From NCBI GenBank assembly GCA_002403455.1, contig DHHV01000002.1, positions 1-12,770 of the forward strand: 12,770 nucleotides of DNA. Direction: 5' to 3'. This stretch comes from Hyphomonadaceae bacterium UBA4763 (GTDB lineage: Bacteria > Pseudomonadota > Alphaproteobacteria > Caulobacterales > Aquidulcibacteraceae). The notes under the pieces were generated by a model that was not told the DNA's origin, did no database searches, and was given only the letters and a program-made list of their open reading frames with translations. Position numbers and translations under genes: made by a program. Below, piece by piece: positions 1 to 8,348 of the stretch. Position 1 is the first letter of the stretch, and each line of letters starts with the position of its first letter.

Positions 1-696
1 GGCGGCGAGGGCCGCGCGCGCCTGGCCCCGCAACAAGGTAAAAGCCTCATAGCGGGTGTCATTGGGGTCGGTTTCGAACGGACGGGCAAGATCGCGCTCG
101 GCGTCCAGGATCTGGATCGCGGCCGCCAAGCAATTATTGCGCCCGCCGCAAGCATTGGCGGACGACCCGGATAAGAGCGCCAGCCCGACATAGGCGCTCG
201 CCAATTCATAAGCGCGGCCAAACCGAAAACGCGGATTGACCAGCGGATCGGCTTTTGGCGCGGCGGCGCGGCGATTGCGGCGACCGGTCGGCGCTGGCGC
301 CGGCGCCGCGTTGGCGGTCAGCGAGGGATGGTCATTGCGCAGGCGGTCAAGGCTTGCGCGGCCAAGGCGCGCCGCGCGCTCGAAATCGGCTGCGCGCAAG
401 GCGCCGTCCGCATCGGCCTGCGCCAAGCGGTTAAAGGCGCGGGCGGCGTGAAAGGCCGCATTGGCGACGCGCTCGCCGGTCTCGTTGATGTCTTCAGCGG
501 TTGCGGCGCAGGCCTGCGCCATGGCGCGCAAGGCGCCTTCCGCCGGCAATTGCAAATCGCGCGCCAAGCAATCCTTGGCAATGGCCCAAACCGGCCCCGG
601 CGTCACAAAGCCTTGCGCGGCGGCCGGTCCGGCCAACATGGCGCCCAGCCCCGCCAGGAGCGCCGCATGCATTGATTTCAGACGCTTGGCGTTCAC
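1..696 (-). CDS. Secreted helical protein of unknown function (C-terminus beyond left edge)
   Basis: An open frame runs leftward from a GTG at 696-694 off the window edge, giving 232 visible residues with no stop. I chose this start because GAGGGGG lies 7 bases upstream and because the N-terminus then reads as a signal peptide: a basic start (NAKRLK), a hydrophobic stretch (ALLAGLGAMLAG) and an AAA-Q cleavage site near residue 28. The mature part is rich in Ala and Arg and looks helical. It has two helix-rich blocks (about residues 45-110 and 145-232) joined by an Ala/Pro/Arg linker near 118-137. The blocks have a TPR-like feel (AFHAARAFNRLAQ, RAYELASAYVGLALL), but I cannot confirm a repeat. 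Several Cys residues (a CGGRNNC motif near residue 180) suit an exported, possibly disulfide-bonded protein. Function is not recognised. It follows the glycosyltransferase gene on the same strand after 182 bases, so it may have its own promoter. Confidence 0.75.
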   Translation of the reverse strand, partial: MNAKRLKSMHAALLAGLGAMLAGPAAAQGFVTPGPVWAIAKDCLARDLQLPAEGALRAMAQACAATAEDINETGERVANAAFHAARAFNRLAQADADGALRAADFERAARLGRASLDRLRNDHPSLTANAAPAPAPTGRRNRRAAAPKADPLVNPRFRFGRAYELASAYVGLALLSGSSANACGGRNNCLAAAIQILDAERDLARPFETDPNDTRYEAFTLLRGQARAALAA

Positions 697-703
697 GCTT
701 ATT

Positions 704-710
704 CCCCCTC
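704..710 (-). promoter_or_regulatory. Ribosome binding site of the secreted protein
   Basis: The minus strand reads GAGGGGG, 7 bases before a GTG codon. This purine run decides the GTG start at 696. The in-frame ATG at codon 9 would remove the basic n-region of the signal peptide. Confidence 0.55.
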
Positions 711-878
711 GCAACCCGTTTTGCCGACATTGCGCGGTACGCGCGCGTTGTCGACGCTCGGCGTTTCCTTCCGACCTCCATGGCCCCAAAGGTTAATTAT
801 CGGAAGGAGATCGTAAAATCAGCCTGTTGCAACTTGTGGCAAAATGCCGCGTCGGCAGCCCACGGGGGACGATTGCGC

Positions 879-1937
879 CTAGTTGCGGGCGATGCGCCCA
901 TCCAATCGCGCATTCCAGGCGCGGCGGTCTTCCAGGAAATGCGCGATGTCGCGGCGGCGCGCGCCTTGCCCACCAATATGCAGGCTGAGGCCGGTGAACA
1001 ACGCTTGCACGCCAATGATCGCGCAGGCGACCGCCGCCACCGCCGAATTCGGATAAGGCATCTCGGCATAGCCGGTGGCGGCCCAGCCATAGGCAACGCG
1101 CACGCCAAAAGCGCCGACGCCGAAAAACATCGCAGCCGCCAAATAAGAAAAGGGCTGTAGCGGCGAAAACGCTACCCAATTGGTCAAGGCGAAACCGAGA
1201 ATGCGCAGTCCATCGCGGATGGTGTTCAGCTTTGACTGCGAACCGGCCGGGCGTTCATCATAGGCAATCGGGCTTTCGACGACATCAGCGCGCAGGCGCG
1301 CCGCCAGCACGTTCAACTCGGTTTCCAATTGAAACCCGGCGCTGCGAATATCCAATTGTTGCACAAAGGGCCGTGACATCACCCGCAAACCGGAAAAGAC
1401 ATCGCCGAATTCTTGACCGGCCAGGCGCGAGATGATCGCCGACATCACTTTATTGCCAAGACTGTGGCCGGCGCGGCGGTTTTGCTTTTGATAGGTTCCG
1501 CCCGCCTGGCGATCGCCGACCACCATGTCGTGGCGCCCGGCGATCATCATGTCATAAAGCCGGCGCGCATCCGCAGCGCGATAGGTCGCGTCGGCGTCGG
1601 TCATGATGTAAATGTCGGCTTCGACGCGGCTCAAGCCTTTTTTGACGGCGTGGCCTTTGCCCTGGCGACGCTCTGAGAGCAGCAAATCCTGCTGGGGGCG
1701 CAGCGCCGGCGCAGCTTCTGCACTAGTGCCATCGGCGGAGTTATTGTCGATGACCAAGATCTGCGCCTGCGGAAAGGCAGCCTGGTAATCGGCGATCGTC
1801 GCGGCGATGGCGGCGGCCTCGTTATAGGCCGGCAAGATAATGGCCACCCGCGGGGCGGGCGCTGTCTCTGCGGCGTCCAACGCGGCGCGCCCACCAACCT
1901 CGTCAAGCACCAATTGCTGCAGGGAGCGCGCGGTCAT
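879..1937 (-). CDS. Family 2 glycosyltransferase with C-terminal membrane helices (DPM1/GtrB-like)
   Basis: This 352-residue protein has the GT-A fold signatures of polyprenyl-phosphate sugar transferases. These are an ILPAYNEA motif at 33-41, a VIDNNSADGT nucleotide-binding strand at 62-71, a QGKGHAVKKG segment at 92-101, and a TDADATY metal-binding DxD at 113-119. Two hydrophobic segments near 262-282 and 298-318 should anchor the C-terminus in the inner membrane, as in GtrB/ArnC-like enzymes. The family moves a sugar from a nucleotide donor to a membrane lipid phosphate. Donor and acceptor here cannot be told from sequence. The ATG at 1937 has AAGGG 6 bases upstream. It lies 99 bases downstream of prfC on the same strand, so cotranscription is possible. 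No flippase or second glycosyltransferase sits beside it. Confidence 0.85.
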   Translation of the reverse strand: MTARSLQQLVLDEVGGRAALDAAETAPAPRVAIILPAYNEAAAIAATIADYQAAFPQAQILVIDNNSADGTSAEAAPALRPQQDLLLSERRQGKGHAVKKGLSRVEADIYIMTDADATYRAADARRLYDMMIAGRHDMVVGDRQAGGTYQKQNRRAGHSLGNKVMSAIISRLAGQEFGDVFSGLRVMSRPFVQQLDIRSAGFQLETELNVLAARLRADVVESPIAYDERPAGSQSKLNTIRDGLRILGFALTNWVAFSPLQPFSYLAAAMFFGVGAFGVRVAYGWAATGYAEMPYPNSAVAAVACAIIGVQALFTGLSLHIGGQGARRRDIAHFLEDRRAWNARLDGRIARN

Positions 1938-2036
1938 GGCAAGCCCTTGGCGATGCGCGCGGGTCGTCGCATCTTCGCCGCCAATTATCCGGACCAGGCT
2001 TTATTTGACGTTAATCGTTGCGCTTTCGGTATCTGG

Positions 2037-3638
2037 TTACCGTTCCTTCGCGGCGGTCAGCCGGACCTTGGGGAATTTCTCGGCCGTGTAATTCACTTCC
2101 CAGGTCGATTTGGCCAGAAACACTGGCGCCTCGTCGATATCGGTCGCCATTTGGGCTTTATGACGGTCGGCGAATTTTTCCAGTTCGTCGCGCGCGCCAT
2201 GCGTCCAGCGGGCGGTCTGGAAAGGCGAGGCCTCAAAAATCACGTCCAAGCCATATTCGGTGGCGAGGCGTTCGACCATCACTTCAAATTGCAACGCGCC
2301 GACCGCACCGACGATAAAATCAGCGCCCAAATTGGGCCGGAATAATTGCGTCACGCCTTCTTCGGCGAGGCTTTCCAGCGCGATCTTGAGGTGTTTTTGC
2401 TTGAGCGGGTCTTTGACGCGGACGCGGCGTAAGATTTCCGGCGCGAAATTCGGAATGCCCTGAAAGCGGACTTTGCCGGCTTCGGACAGCGAATCCCCGA
2501 CCCGCAAGGCGCCGTGATTGGGCACGCCGATCACATCGCCGGCAAAGGCCTCGTCGGCGATTTCGCGGTCTTGGGCAAAGAACAATAAGGGATTATGTAC
2601 GTTGATCTGCTTGCCGCTCGCGGTTTTCAACCGCATGCCGCGCGTAAACCGGCCCGAACACAGCCGCACAAAGGCGACGCGGTCGCGGTGATTAGGGTCC
2701 ATATTGGCCTGGATTTTAAAGACAAAGCCAGTGACTTCGTCGCGGTCGATGCCGAGCTCGATCGGCCCCGCCCCATCTTCGGCCTTTTGCGCGCGCGGCG
2801 GCGGCGCAAACGCGCCCAAGGTCGCCAGCAATTCGCGGACCCCGAACTTGCGCAAGGCCGAACCGAACACGACCGGGGTCATATGGCCCTCGAGGTAAGC
2901 GGTTAAGTCGAAAGATTTGTAGCCGATCGCGGCGAGTTCGGCCTCTTCGCGCAAACTGGCGAGCTCGTCTTCCGCCAAAATGCCGGCGATCGAATTGCCG
3001 GTCAGCGGGACGCGTTCGCTGGCCTCTTCCTCCGGCGCATCGGCGCTCGGCCGGCGATAGACCAGGAAATCGCCACGCTGCAAATCGGCCATGCCGCGAA
3101 AGCGATTGCCCGATCCGGCCGGCCAAAACAGCGGCGAAGGGTCCAGCGCCAGGCGGTCTTGCACTTCCTGCAACAAATCGAACGGGGATTGCGCTTCGCG
3201 GTCCATTTTATTGATGAAAGTGAGGATCGGGATGTCGCGCAGGCGGCACACTTCAAACAATTTCAACGTCTGCGGCTCGATGCCCTTGGCGGCGTCCAGC
3301 ACCATTACCGCGCTGTCGGCGGCGGTCAGCGTGCGATAGGTGTCCTCGGAGAAATCCTCGTGGCCCGGCGTGTCGAGCAGATTGAACATGCAGCCGTCAT
3401 GATCAAAGGTCATCACCGAGGCGGTAACCGAAATCCCACGCTCGCGCTCGATTTTCATCCAGTCTGAGCGGGTGCGGCGCTGCTCGCCGCGGGCGCGGAC
3501 CGCGCCGGCCAGCCGGATCGCCCCGCCTGCCAGCAGCAAATTCTCCGTCAGCGTGGTTTTCCCGGCGTCGGGGTGGGAAATGATCGCGAAAGTGCGCCGC
3601 CGGCGCGCTTCGTCGAGGGGGGATAAGGTTGCAGTCAT
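2037..3638 (-). CDS. prfC: Peptide chain release factor 3 (RF3)
   Basis: RF3 is the translational GTPase that removes RF1/RF2 from the ribosome after peptide release. With the start used here the protein has 533 residues, close to the roughly 530 of E. coli RF3. All expected motifs are present: P-loop HPDAGKTT at 22-29, RGISV (switch I) at 67-71, DTPGHEDF (switch II) from 89, and NKMD at 143-146. The C-terminal half carries the RF3-type features NPLLFFAQDRE, VGALQFEV and TARW. The frame stays open 9 codons further to an ATG at 3665. I prefer the ATG at 3638 because MTATLSPLDEARRRRTFAIIS lines up with the E. coli N-terminus, and because 3665 would overlap the divergent hemW start. No clear Shine-Dalgarno sequence precedes either start. 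RF3 is present in only some bacteria, and it looks intact here. Confidence 0.95.
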   Translation of the reverse strand: MTATLSPLDEARRRRTFAIISHPDAGKTTLTENLLLAGGAIRLAGAVRARGEQRRTRSDWMKIERERGISVTASVMTFDHDGCMFNLLDTPGHEDFSEDTYRTLTAADSAVMVLDAAKGIEPQTLKLFEVCRLRDIPILTFINKMDREAQSPFDLLQEVQDRLALDPSPLFWPAGSGNRFRGMADLQRGDFLVYRRPSADAPEEEASERVPLTGNSIAGILAEDELASLREEAELAAIGYKSFDLTAYLEGHMTPVVFGSALRKFGVRELLATLGAFAPPPRAQKAEDGAGPIELGIDRDEVTGFVFKIQANMDPNHRDRVAFVRLCSGRFTRGMRLKTASGKQINVHNPLLFFAQDREIADEAFAGDVIGVPNHGALRVGDSLSEAGKVRFQGIPNFAPEILRRVRVKDPLKQKHLKIALESLAEEGVTQLFRPNLGADFIVGAVGALQFEVMVERLATEYGLDVIFEASPFQTARWTHGARDELEKFADRHKAQMATDIDEAPVFLAKSTWEVNYTAEKFPKVRLTAAKER

Positions 3639-3663
3639 CTGGCGCGCGGTGTAGCGGGCGCGC

Positions 3664-4920
3664 ATGGCCGATGTCGAGGGTGAACGTTCCCAAAAGTTCT
3701 TGCAGACCGAGCCAGAATTAACGGACGAGGTCTTGGTTGAACCGGTGGCGGGTCGGGATTTACCGCCGCTCGCTCTTTATCTCCACTGGCCCTATTGCGC
3801 GCGGATTTGTCCCTATTGCGACTTTAACGTCTATCGCGATCGCGGTCGGGAGGTAGAGCCGCTGATTGCGGCGATGATCGCCGATCTCGCCGCGCATCGG
3901 GAAATCGTGGGGCCGCGCGCTTTAAGCAGCGTATTTTTCGGCGGCGGCACGCCGTCCTTGCTGGAGCCAAAGCAAATCCAGCGGATTTTGGCGGCGGCCG
4001 ACCAGATTTTCGGCATTGAGGCGGGCGCCGAGATCACCCTGGAAGCCAATCCAACCGATTCCGAAGCGTCGCGCTTTGCCGATTTTGTCGCGGCGGGCGT
4101 TAATCGGTTGTCGATTGGGGTGCAGTCGCTCGAGGACTTGGCTTTGCGGGCCCTCGGGCGTACCCATGACGCCGCCGAGGCGATCGCGGCGGTGGAAGAG
4201 GCGGCGAAGACAAGCGCGCGGGTATCGCTCGATCTGATCTATGCGCGCGAAGGTCAGAGCCCAGAACAATGGGCGGCGGAATTACGAGAGGCGCTGACGT
4301 TGCCGGTAGAACATTTGTCGCTCTACCAATTAACCATTGAGCCGCAGACGGCCTTTGGCCGACGATTTGCGCGCAGCAAACTTAATCCGCCCGAGCCTGA
4401 TTTGGCCGCGCATTTCTTTGAAATAACCCAGAATATCACCGCCGCTGCCGGTTTTCCCGCCTATGAGATCTCCAATCATGCGCGCGCGCCGGCCGCGCAA
4501 TCGCGCCACAATTTGATCTATTGGCGGGGCGAAGATTACCTCGGGATCGGCCCCGGCGCGCATGGCCGCCTGCCCGGTCCGACGGGCGCGCGGCTTGCCA
4601 CCAAAGCGGTCGACCACCCGCGCGCTTATATTGACCAGATCGCGGCGCGCGCGATTGGGTGGGAGGGTCCACCGGAGGTTTTAACCGCCGACGCCATCGC
4701 CGGCGAATACGCCTTGATGGGCATTCGGCTCGCCGAGGGGCTCGATCTGGCCAGGTTAGAGCGGCATTTGGGTCGCCAAATCAGCGCGAAAAGCTGGCGA
4801 AACCTCGTCGATTTGGGCCTTGTCGGCGCGGAAAACGGCCGGATTTTGCTCTCAGAGGCGGGCCGATTGCTGGCTGATCGGGTCGCTTTGGCGCTGATCG
4901 AGCCGCCCCCGCGCCGATAG
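3664..4920 (+). CDS. hemW: HemW-type radical SAM protein (heme chaperone)
   Basis: This 418-residue protein is of the HemW family, once annotated as oxygen-independent coproporphyrinogen III oxidase-like. The radical SAM cluster motif CARICPYC has Cys at 45, 49 and 52, within YLHWPYCARICPYCDFN. FFGGGTPSLL at 91-100 is the SAM-contacting glycine motif, and HNLIYW at 282-287 is the HNxxYW signature of HemW heme binding. Unlike true HemN it has one Cys fewer after the cluster, as expected for a heme delivery protein of respiratory enzymes. The start is uncertain. The ATG at 3664 gives about 35 residues before the conserved core and has no good Shine-Dalgarno sequence. A GTG at 3745 gives a family-typical short N-terminus, but its nearest purine run (GAGG, 3727-3730) is 14 bases away. 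It is divergent from prfC and 33 bases upstream of the next gene, and probably heads the plus-strand cluster. Confidence 0.9.
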   Translation: MADVEGERSQKFLQTEPELTDEVLVEPVAGRDLPPLALYLHWPYCARICPYCDFNVYRDRGREVEPLIAAMIADLAAHREIVGPRALSSVFFGGGTPSLLEPKQIQRILAAADQIFGIEAGAEITLEANPTDSEASRFADFVAAGVNRLSIGVQSLEDLALRALGRTHDAAEAIAAVEEAAKTSARVSLDLIYAREGQSPEQWAAELREALTLPVEHLSLYQLTIEPQTAFGRRFARSKLNPPEPDLAAHFFEITQNITAAAGFPAYEISNHARAPAAQSRHNLIYWRGEDYLGIGPGAHGRLPGPTGARLATKAVDHPRAYIDQIAARAIGWEGPPEVLTADAIAGEYALMGIRLAEGLDLARLERHLGRQISAKSWRNLVDLGLVGAENGRILLSEAGRLLADRVALALIEPPPRR

Positions 4921-4953
4921 ACAATCGCCTGGCGCCTGCGCTATCGGCTCTTA

Positions 4954-6021
4954 ATGACCGCTCCCGCGCCCCAAAACGACCCGCTAAAGGCGGCTAAACC
5001 GTCATTTTGGTCCGCGATCTTGACGCAAATGAGCGGGGTTTATCGCCGATTATCGGCATTTTTGGCCAGTCCGACGGGCAAAACCCTGCGGATATTGGTC
5101 AATCTCGCCTTCTTGGCGGCGGTTTTGGCGCTGATATTGACGCAAATCTTTGCGATCGGCTGGCAAGAATTATGGGCGGCGCGGCCACAATCGCCCTGGT
5201 TTTATGTGCTCGGGTTGCCGATTTTCTTTGCGCTGCCGATCGCCGATCTGGTGGTTTACGGGCGGATTTGGGGTCGTCCGCTGTGGATTTCGGCGCCGGT
5301 TTTTGTACGCAAACGCATCTATAGCCAAGCTTTGGTCGGCTATGCTGGCGAGGCCTATCTCGGCGCTTGGGCGCACAAAAAACTCCATTTATCCCTGAAA
5401 GACGCGGCGATTGGCGTCAAAGACGGCAATATCTTGGCCTCCACCGCCGGAAATGTTGCGACCGGTTTGCTGTTGGTTTGGTTGTTCTTAAGCGGCGAAT
5501 TAAGCGCAGCCGAAGGCCGATCACCCGGCATATCGGCCCAATTCACGCTCGGGGCAATGTTTGTCGGTGCGTTGATCTTTGGCGTTTTTGGGCTGCGCAA
5601 GCAAATTCTGCGCATTCGCGGCTCTGATCTAAGGTTTTGTTTGAGCGTTCATGCTTTGCGCGTCGGCGTTGTCTTGGCGCTGCAAGCCCTCCAATACGCC
5701 AGCGCCGCGCCGCAAATTGGACTGAATTTTTGGGTGTTAACGCTCGCCGCGCAAATGGTGGTGTCGCGCATTCCGTTCTTGCCAAATCGCGATTTGGCCG
5801 GCGCAGGAATTGCTTTGGCGCTCACCGGCGCGGCCCCTGCCGGTCAAGAAGCTGTGGCGGCGGCGTTTTTAGCGTCCGGGGCGCTTGCGCAGGCGTTGAA
5901 TTTGGGGCTGTTCGCGGTCACTTCCTGGGGTGATTTTGCCCCCAAATCGGGCGCCGAGACGATGATGCGCGTAGGAAATACCGGCCGTTTCCCCCAAAAA
6001 GATGTGAGCGACGGCGTATGA
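4954..6021 (+). CDS. Multi-pass inner-membrane protein of unknown function
   Basis: This 355-residue protein has about seven or eight hydrophobic segments. They lie near residues 46-68, 82-103, 165-181, 195-214, 233-252, 260-278, 282-295 and 300-325. A loop with an RKRIYSQALVGYAGEAYLG segment (about 119-137) and a late SRIPFLPNRDLAGAG segment stand out as likely conserved motifs. The layout loosely recalls the flippase-like membrane domain of lysylphosphatidylglycerol synthases (UPF0104), but I do not see that family's signatures clearly. I have an impression of similar uncharacterised proteins in other alphaproteobacteria, which I cannot verify here. Its stop overlaps the lptFG start in an ATGA, so the two are probably translated together. 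An envelope-related role is a reasonable inference and no more. The ATG at 4954 is 33 bases after hemW and has no strong Shine-Dalgarno sequence. Confidence 0.75.
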   Translation: MTAPAPQNDPLKAAKPSFWSAILTQMSGVYRRLSAFLASPTGKTLRILVNLAFLAAVLALILTQIFAIGWQELWAARPQSPWFYVLGLPIFFALPIADLVVYGRIWGRPLWISAPVFVRKRIYSQALVGYAGEAYLGAWAHKKLHLSLKDAAIGVKDGNILASTAGNVATGLLLVWLFLSGELSAAEGRSPGISAQFTLGAMFVGALIFGVFGLRKQILRIRGSDLRFCLSVHALRVGVVLALQALQYASAAPQIGLNFWVLTLAAQMVVSRIPFLPNRDLAGAGIALALTGAAPAGQEAVAAAFLASGALAQALNLGLFAVTSWGDFAPKSGAETMMRVGNTGRFPQKDVSDGV

Positions 6022-8348
6022 TCTTTGGCCGGTTGGACCGCTATGTTTTGCGGGCAGTATTGATTCCGCTTTGGTTCGTGGTGGCGGTGGCCGTCATGTT
6101 GCTGGTCCTGGACCAGATGTTGCGGCTGTTTAACTTTATCCTCCGCGAGAACGCGCAAGTCGACATCGTCTGGCGGATGTTGGCGACCTTGTTGCCAGAA
6201 TATTTAAGCTTGGCGCTGCCCATCGGTTTTTTTATCGCCGTAATGTTGGCGGTGCGACGATTTGCGCTTTCGAGTGAACTCGACGTCATCAAATCGGCCG
6301 GCATGTCGTTTTTCCGACTGTCGCGGATTGTCTATGTTTTAGCCTTTGGGCTTATGGCGTTTAATTTTGCCCTGGTTGCTTATGTTCAGCCTTTTACGGC
6401 CTATGAATATAGCAAATTACGCTTTCAAGTCCGCTCGACGGCGCTGACGGCCAATGTCCGCCCTGGCGAATTCGTCGAGATGACCGATCAGATTACGTTG
6501 CGGGTCGGCGCAACGACGGCGGGTGCGCGACCGTTTAAAGACGTATTCCTGGAGCGCTGTGACGAGTTTAAAAATTGCGAGGTCATCACCGCCCGTGAAG
6601 CAGTGTTTGCACAGACGCGGGATGTTCAATCGGAATTATTGGTCTTACGATTATTTGACGGTCACCAGATCCGTGTTACCGCGGGTGGGCCGCAAGAATC
6701 TGCGATTGCCTTTGAAGCCTGGGATCTGATCATTGAAGCGCCGCAGGCAGAAAATTTTCGTCATCGTGGCGGGCTGAAACAAGAAGCGACCTTTAATGAA
6801 TTATTGCGGGTGGTCAATAATCCAACCTCCTCCGATCCGAGCGATTATCGTCTATACCTTTCTTCCCTGCATTGGCGAATATTACATACCTTGTTATTTC
6901 TGGCTTTGCCGTTATTGGGGATCGCGCTGGGCGCCGTCGATAAGCGGCGCGATCGGGGCATTGGTCTGGTCTTAGGCGTCGCCGCTGTCATCTTTTATTA
7001 TGAATTATTGCAGGCGGGCGAGGCGCGCGTCGCAGCCGGTGTTGCCGAGCCTTGGCTGGCCATGTGGCCATTATTTTTCGGATTTTTGGCTGGATCGGCC
7101 GCTTTGTTTTGGGCGGTGGCGCGTCGACCAGGCTTGGTCGCAACGGCCCCGATTGAAGCGCAAATCGACCGAATATTGCTCGGTTGGGCGACCTGGCGAG
7201 AGAAATTGCGTAAAGCGCGGCGGGCCCGCACAGGCGCTAGCGCGGCGCAAGCGCCGCCGGCGCCCTTTGTGCTTGGCCGACATTTGGCCGGATTATTTGT
7301 CGGCCGTTTTGCGCTGATGCTGGTCTTGTTGGTCGTGGTGTTGCAGGTCTTGGACGTCTTGAACAAGTCCAACCAATTATTGAGCGCGCCGAACGCCCAA
7401 GATGACGCCATCTGGCAGTATGTCCTCCTGCGTGCGCCGCAATTGATCACCCAATTTGCGCCATTTGCCGCCTTGCTCGCCGTCCTGATTACTTTGGCCG
7501 AGCTCGCCAATAGCTCCGAAATAACCGCCATGCGGGCGGGCGGATTGTCGGCGGGGCAGGTCTTGCGCCCGGTGGGGTTAACTTGCGCGTTGATTGCCGG
7601 GTGCCATTTTCTGTTTCAGGAGGCGGTGATGGTGCCGCGATCGGCGCAATTGTCGTTCTGGGAGAGTAATGGCTATTCGAATTTTGCGGCGCCGGAGCCG
7701 GAAAATCTTCGCAACCGCTTGTGGTTAGCCGATGGGCGCATGGTGTTGAAAGCCGCGACCGCCGAGCGCGGCGCCGCCCAAACCGCGCTGAACGACGCGT
7801 TGGTGTTTGAACGCGACGAGGCGACCGGGCGGGTTTTCCGCGTTCGCCAGGCCGATCAGGCCATTTACCGGGACGGATTGTGGAATTTGCGCGACGTCGC
7901 CGACTTCGACGTTGGCACAGCGACGGTTGCGCGCGCGGAGGAGGCGCCGTGGATCACGACCTTGACGCCGGAGCGGTTGTTCATGCGCACCATCAAGGCC
8001 GATGAGACGCGCATGGGCGAATTATGGAATGTTATCAATGTGTTTCGCGGAGAGGGCGGCTTTACCGGCGGGCTTGAAACAACCTTCTTGAACCGATTTG
8101 CGGGTCCTGCGGCGACATTGGCGATGCCGCTGCTCGGCGCCCTCGCGGGCTTTGGCCTGCAACGTCAGGGCGGCTTGCTGCGCCGGCTCGGGATCGGGGC
8201 CGGGCTTGGCTTTGCCTATTTTGTCGTCGAAAATTTGATGGTGGCGATCGGCGGACTGGGCGCGGCGGCGCCGCTGCTGGCGGCTTTTTTGCCGTTGATT
8301 TTGTTCATGTTAATCGGCTTTGCGATGTTGTTGGCGGTGGATCGATGA
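6018..8348 (+). CDS. lptFG: Fused LPS export permease, LptF-LptG in one chain
   Basis: LptF and LptG are normally two separate permeases of about 360-400 residues. With the LptB ATPase they extract LPS from the inner membrane and pass it to LptC/LptA. Here one uninterrupted frame of 776 residues carries two complete YjgP/YjgQ units. Unit 1 (about 1-368) has three N-terminal helices, a periplasmic beta-rich domain near 125-275, and three C-terminal helices. Unit 2 (about 420-776) repeats this plan. Both carry the cytoplasmic coupling-helix motif: SSELDVIKSAGMS at 85-97 and SSEITAMRAGGLS at 499-511. The joining segment (about 369-420) is cytoplasmic, basic and Ala/Pro-rich, as a flexible linker would be. 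By order, unit 1 is probably LptF and unit 2 LptG, but sequence alone does not prove it. The gene overlaps both neighbours by 4 bases (ATGA), suggesting translational coupling. Confidence 0.9.
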   Translation: MIFGRLDRYVLRAVLIPLWFVVAVAVMLLVLDQMLRLFNFILRENAQVDIVWRMLATLLPEYLSLALPIGFFIAVMLAVRRFALSSELDVIKSAGMSFFRLSRIVYVLAFGLMAFNFALVAYVQPFTAYEYSKLRFQVRSTALTANVRPGEFVEMTDQITLRVGATTAGARPFKDVFLERCDEFKNCEVITAREAVFAQTRDVQSELLVLRLFDGHQIRVTAGGPQESAIAFEAWDLIIEAPQAENFRHRGGLKQEATFNELLRVVNNPTSSDPSDYRLYLSSLHWRILHTLLFLALPLLGIALGAVDKRRDRGIGLVLGVAAVIFYYELLQAGEARVAAGVAEPWLAMWPLFFGFLAGSAALFWAVARRPGLVATAPIEAQIDRILLGWATWREKLRKARRARTGASAAQAPPAPFVLGRHLAGLFVGRFALMLVLLVVVLQVLDVLNKSNQLLSAPNAQDDAIWQYVLLRAPQLITQFAPFAALLAVLITLAELANSSEITAMRAGGLSAGQVLRPVGLTCALIAGCHFLFQEAVMVPRSAQLSFWESNGYSNFAAPEPENLRNRLWLADGRMVLKAATAERGAAQTALNDALVFERDEATGRVFRVRQADQAIYRDGLWNLRDVADFDVGTATVARAEEAPWITTLTPERLFMRTIKADETRMGELWNVINVFRGEGGFTGGLETTFLNRFAGPAATLAMPLLGALAGFGLQRQGGLLRRLGIGAGLGFAYFVVENLMVAIGGLGAAAPLLAAFLPLILFMLIGFAMLLAVDR

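Noticed and set aside
800..812. GGAAGGAGATC on the plus strand, a strong Shine-Dalgarno-like sequence.
   Set aside because: No start codon follows at a workable distance, and the frames there are antisense to the glycosyltransferase or cross the gap; the real genes are on the minus strand.
501..1160. A 219-codon plus-strand frame crossing the gap between two minus-strand genes.
   Set aside because: It is antisense to the signal-peptide protein and the glycosyltransferase, is very rich in Arg/Ala/Pro, and has no recognisable domain. It is a typical GC-rich shadow frame.
3682..3699. GAACGTTC palindrome followed by a further GTTC near the hemW start, resembling an SOS box.
   Set aside because: The two GTTC copies are 6 bases apart, not the 7 required for the alphaproteobacterial LexA operator, and the site may lie inside hemW.
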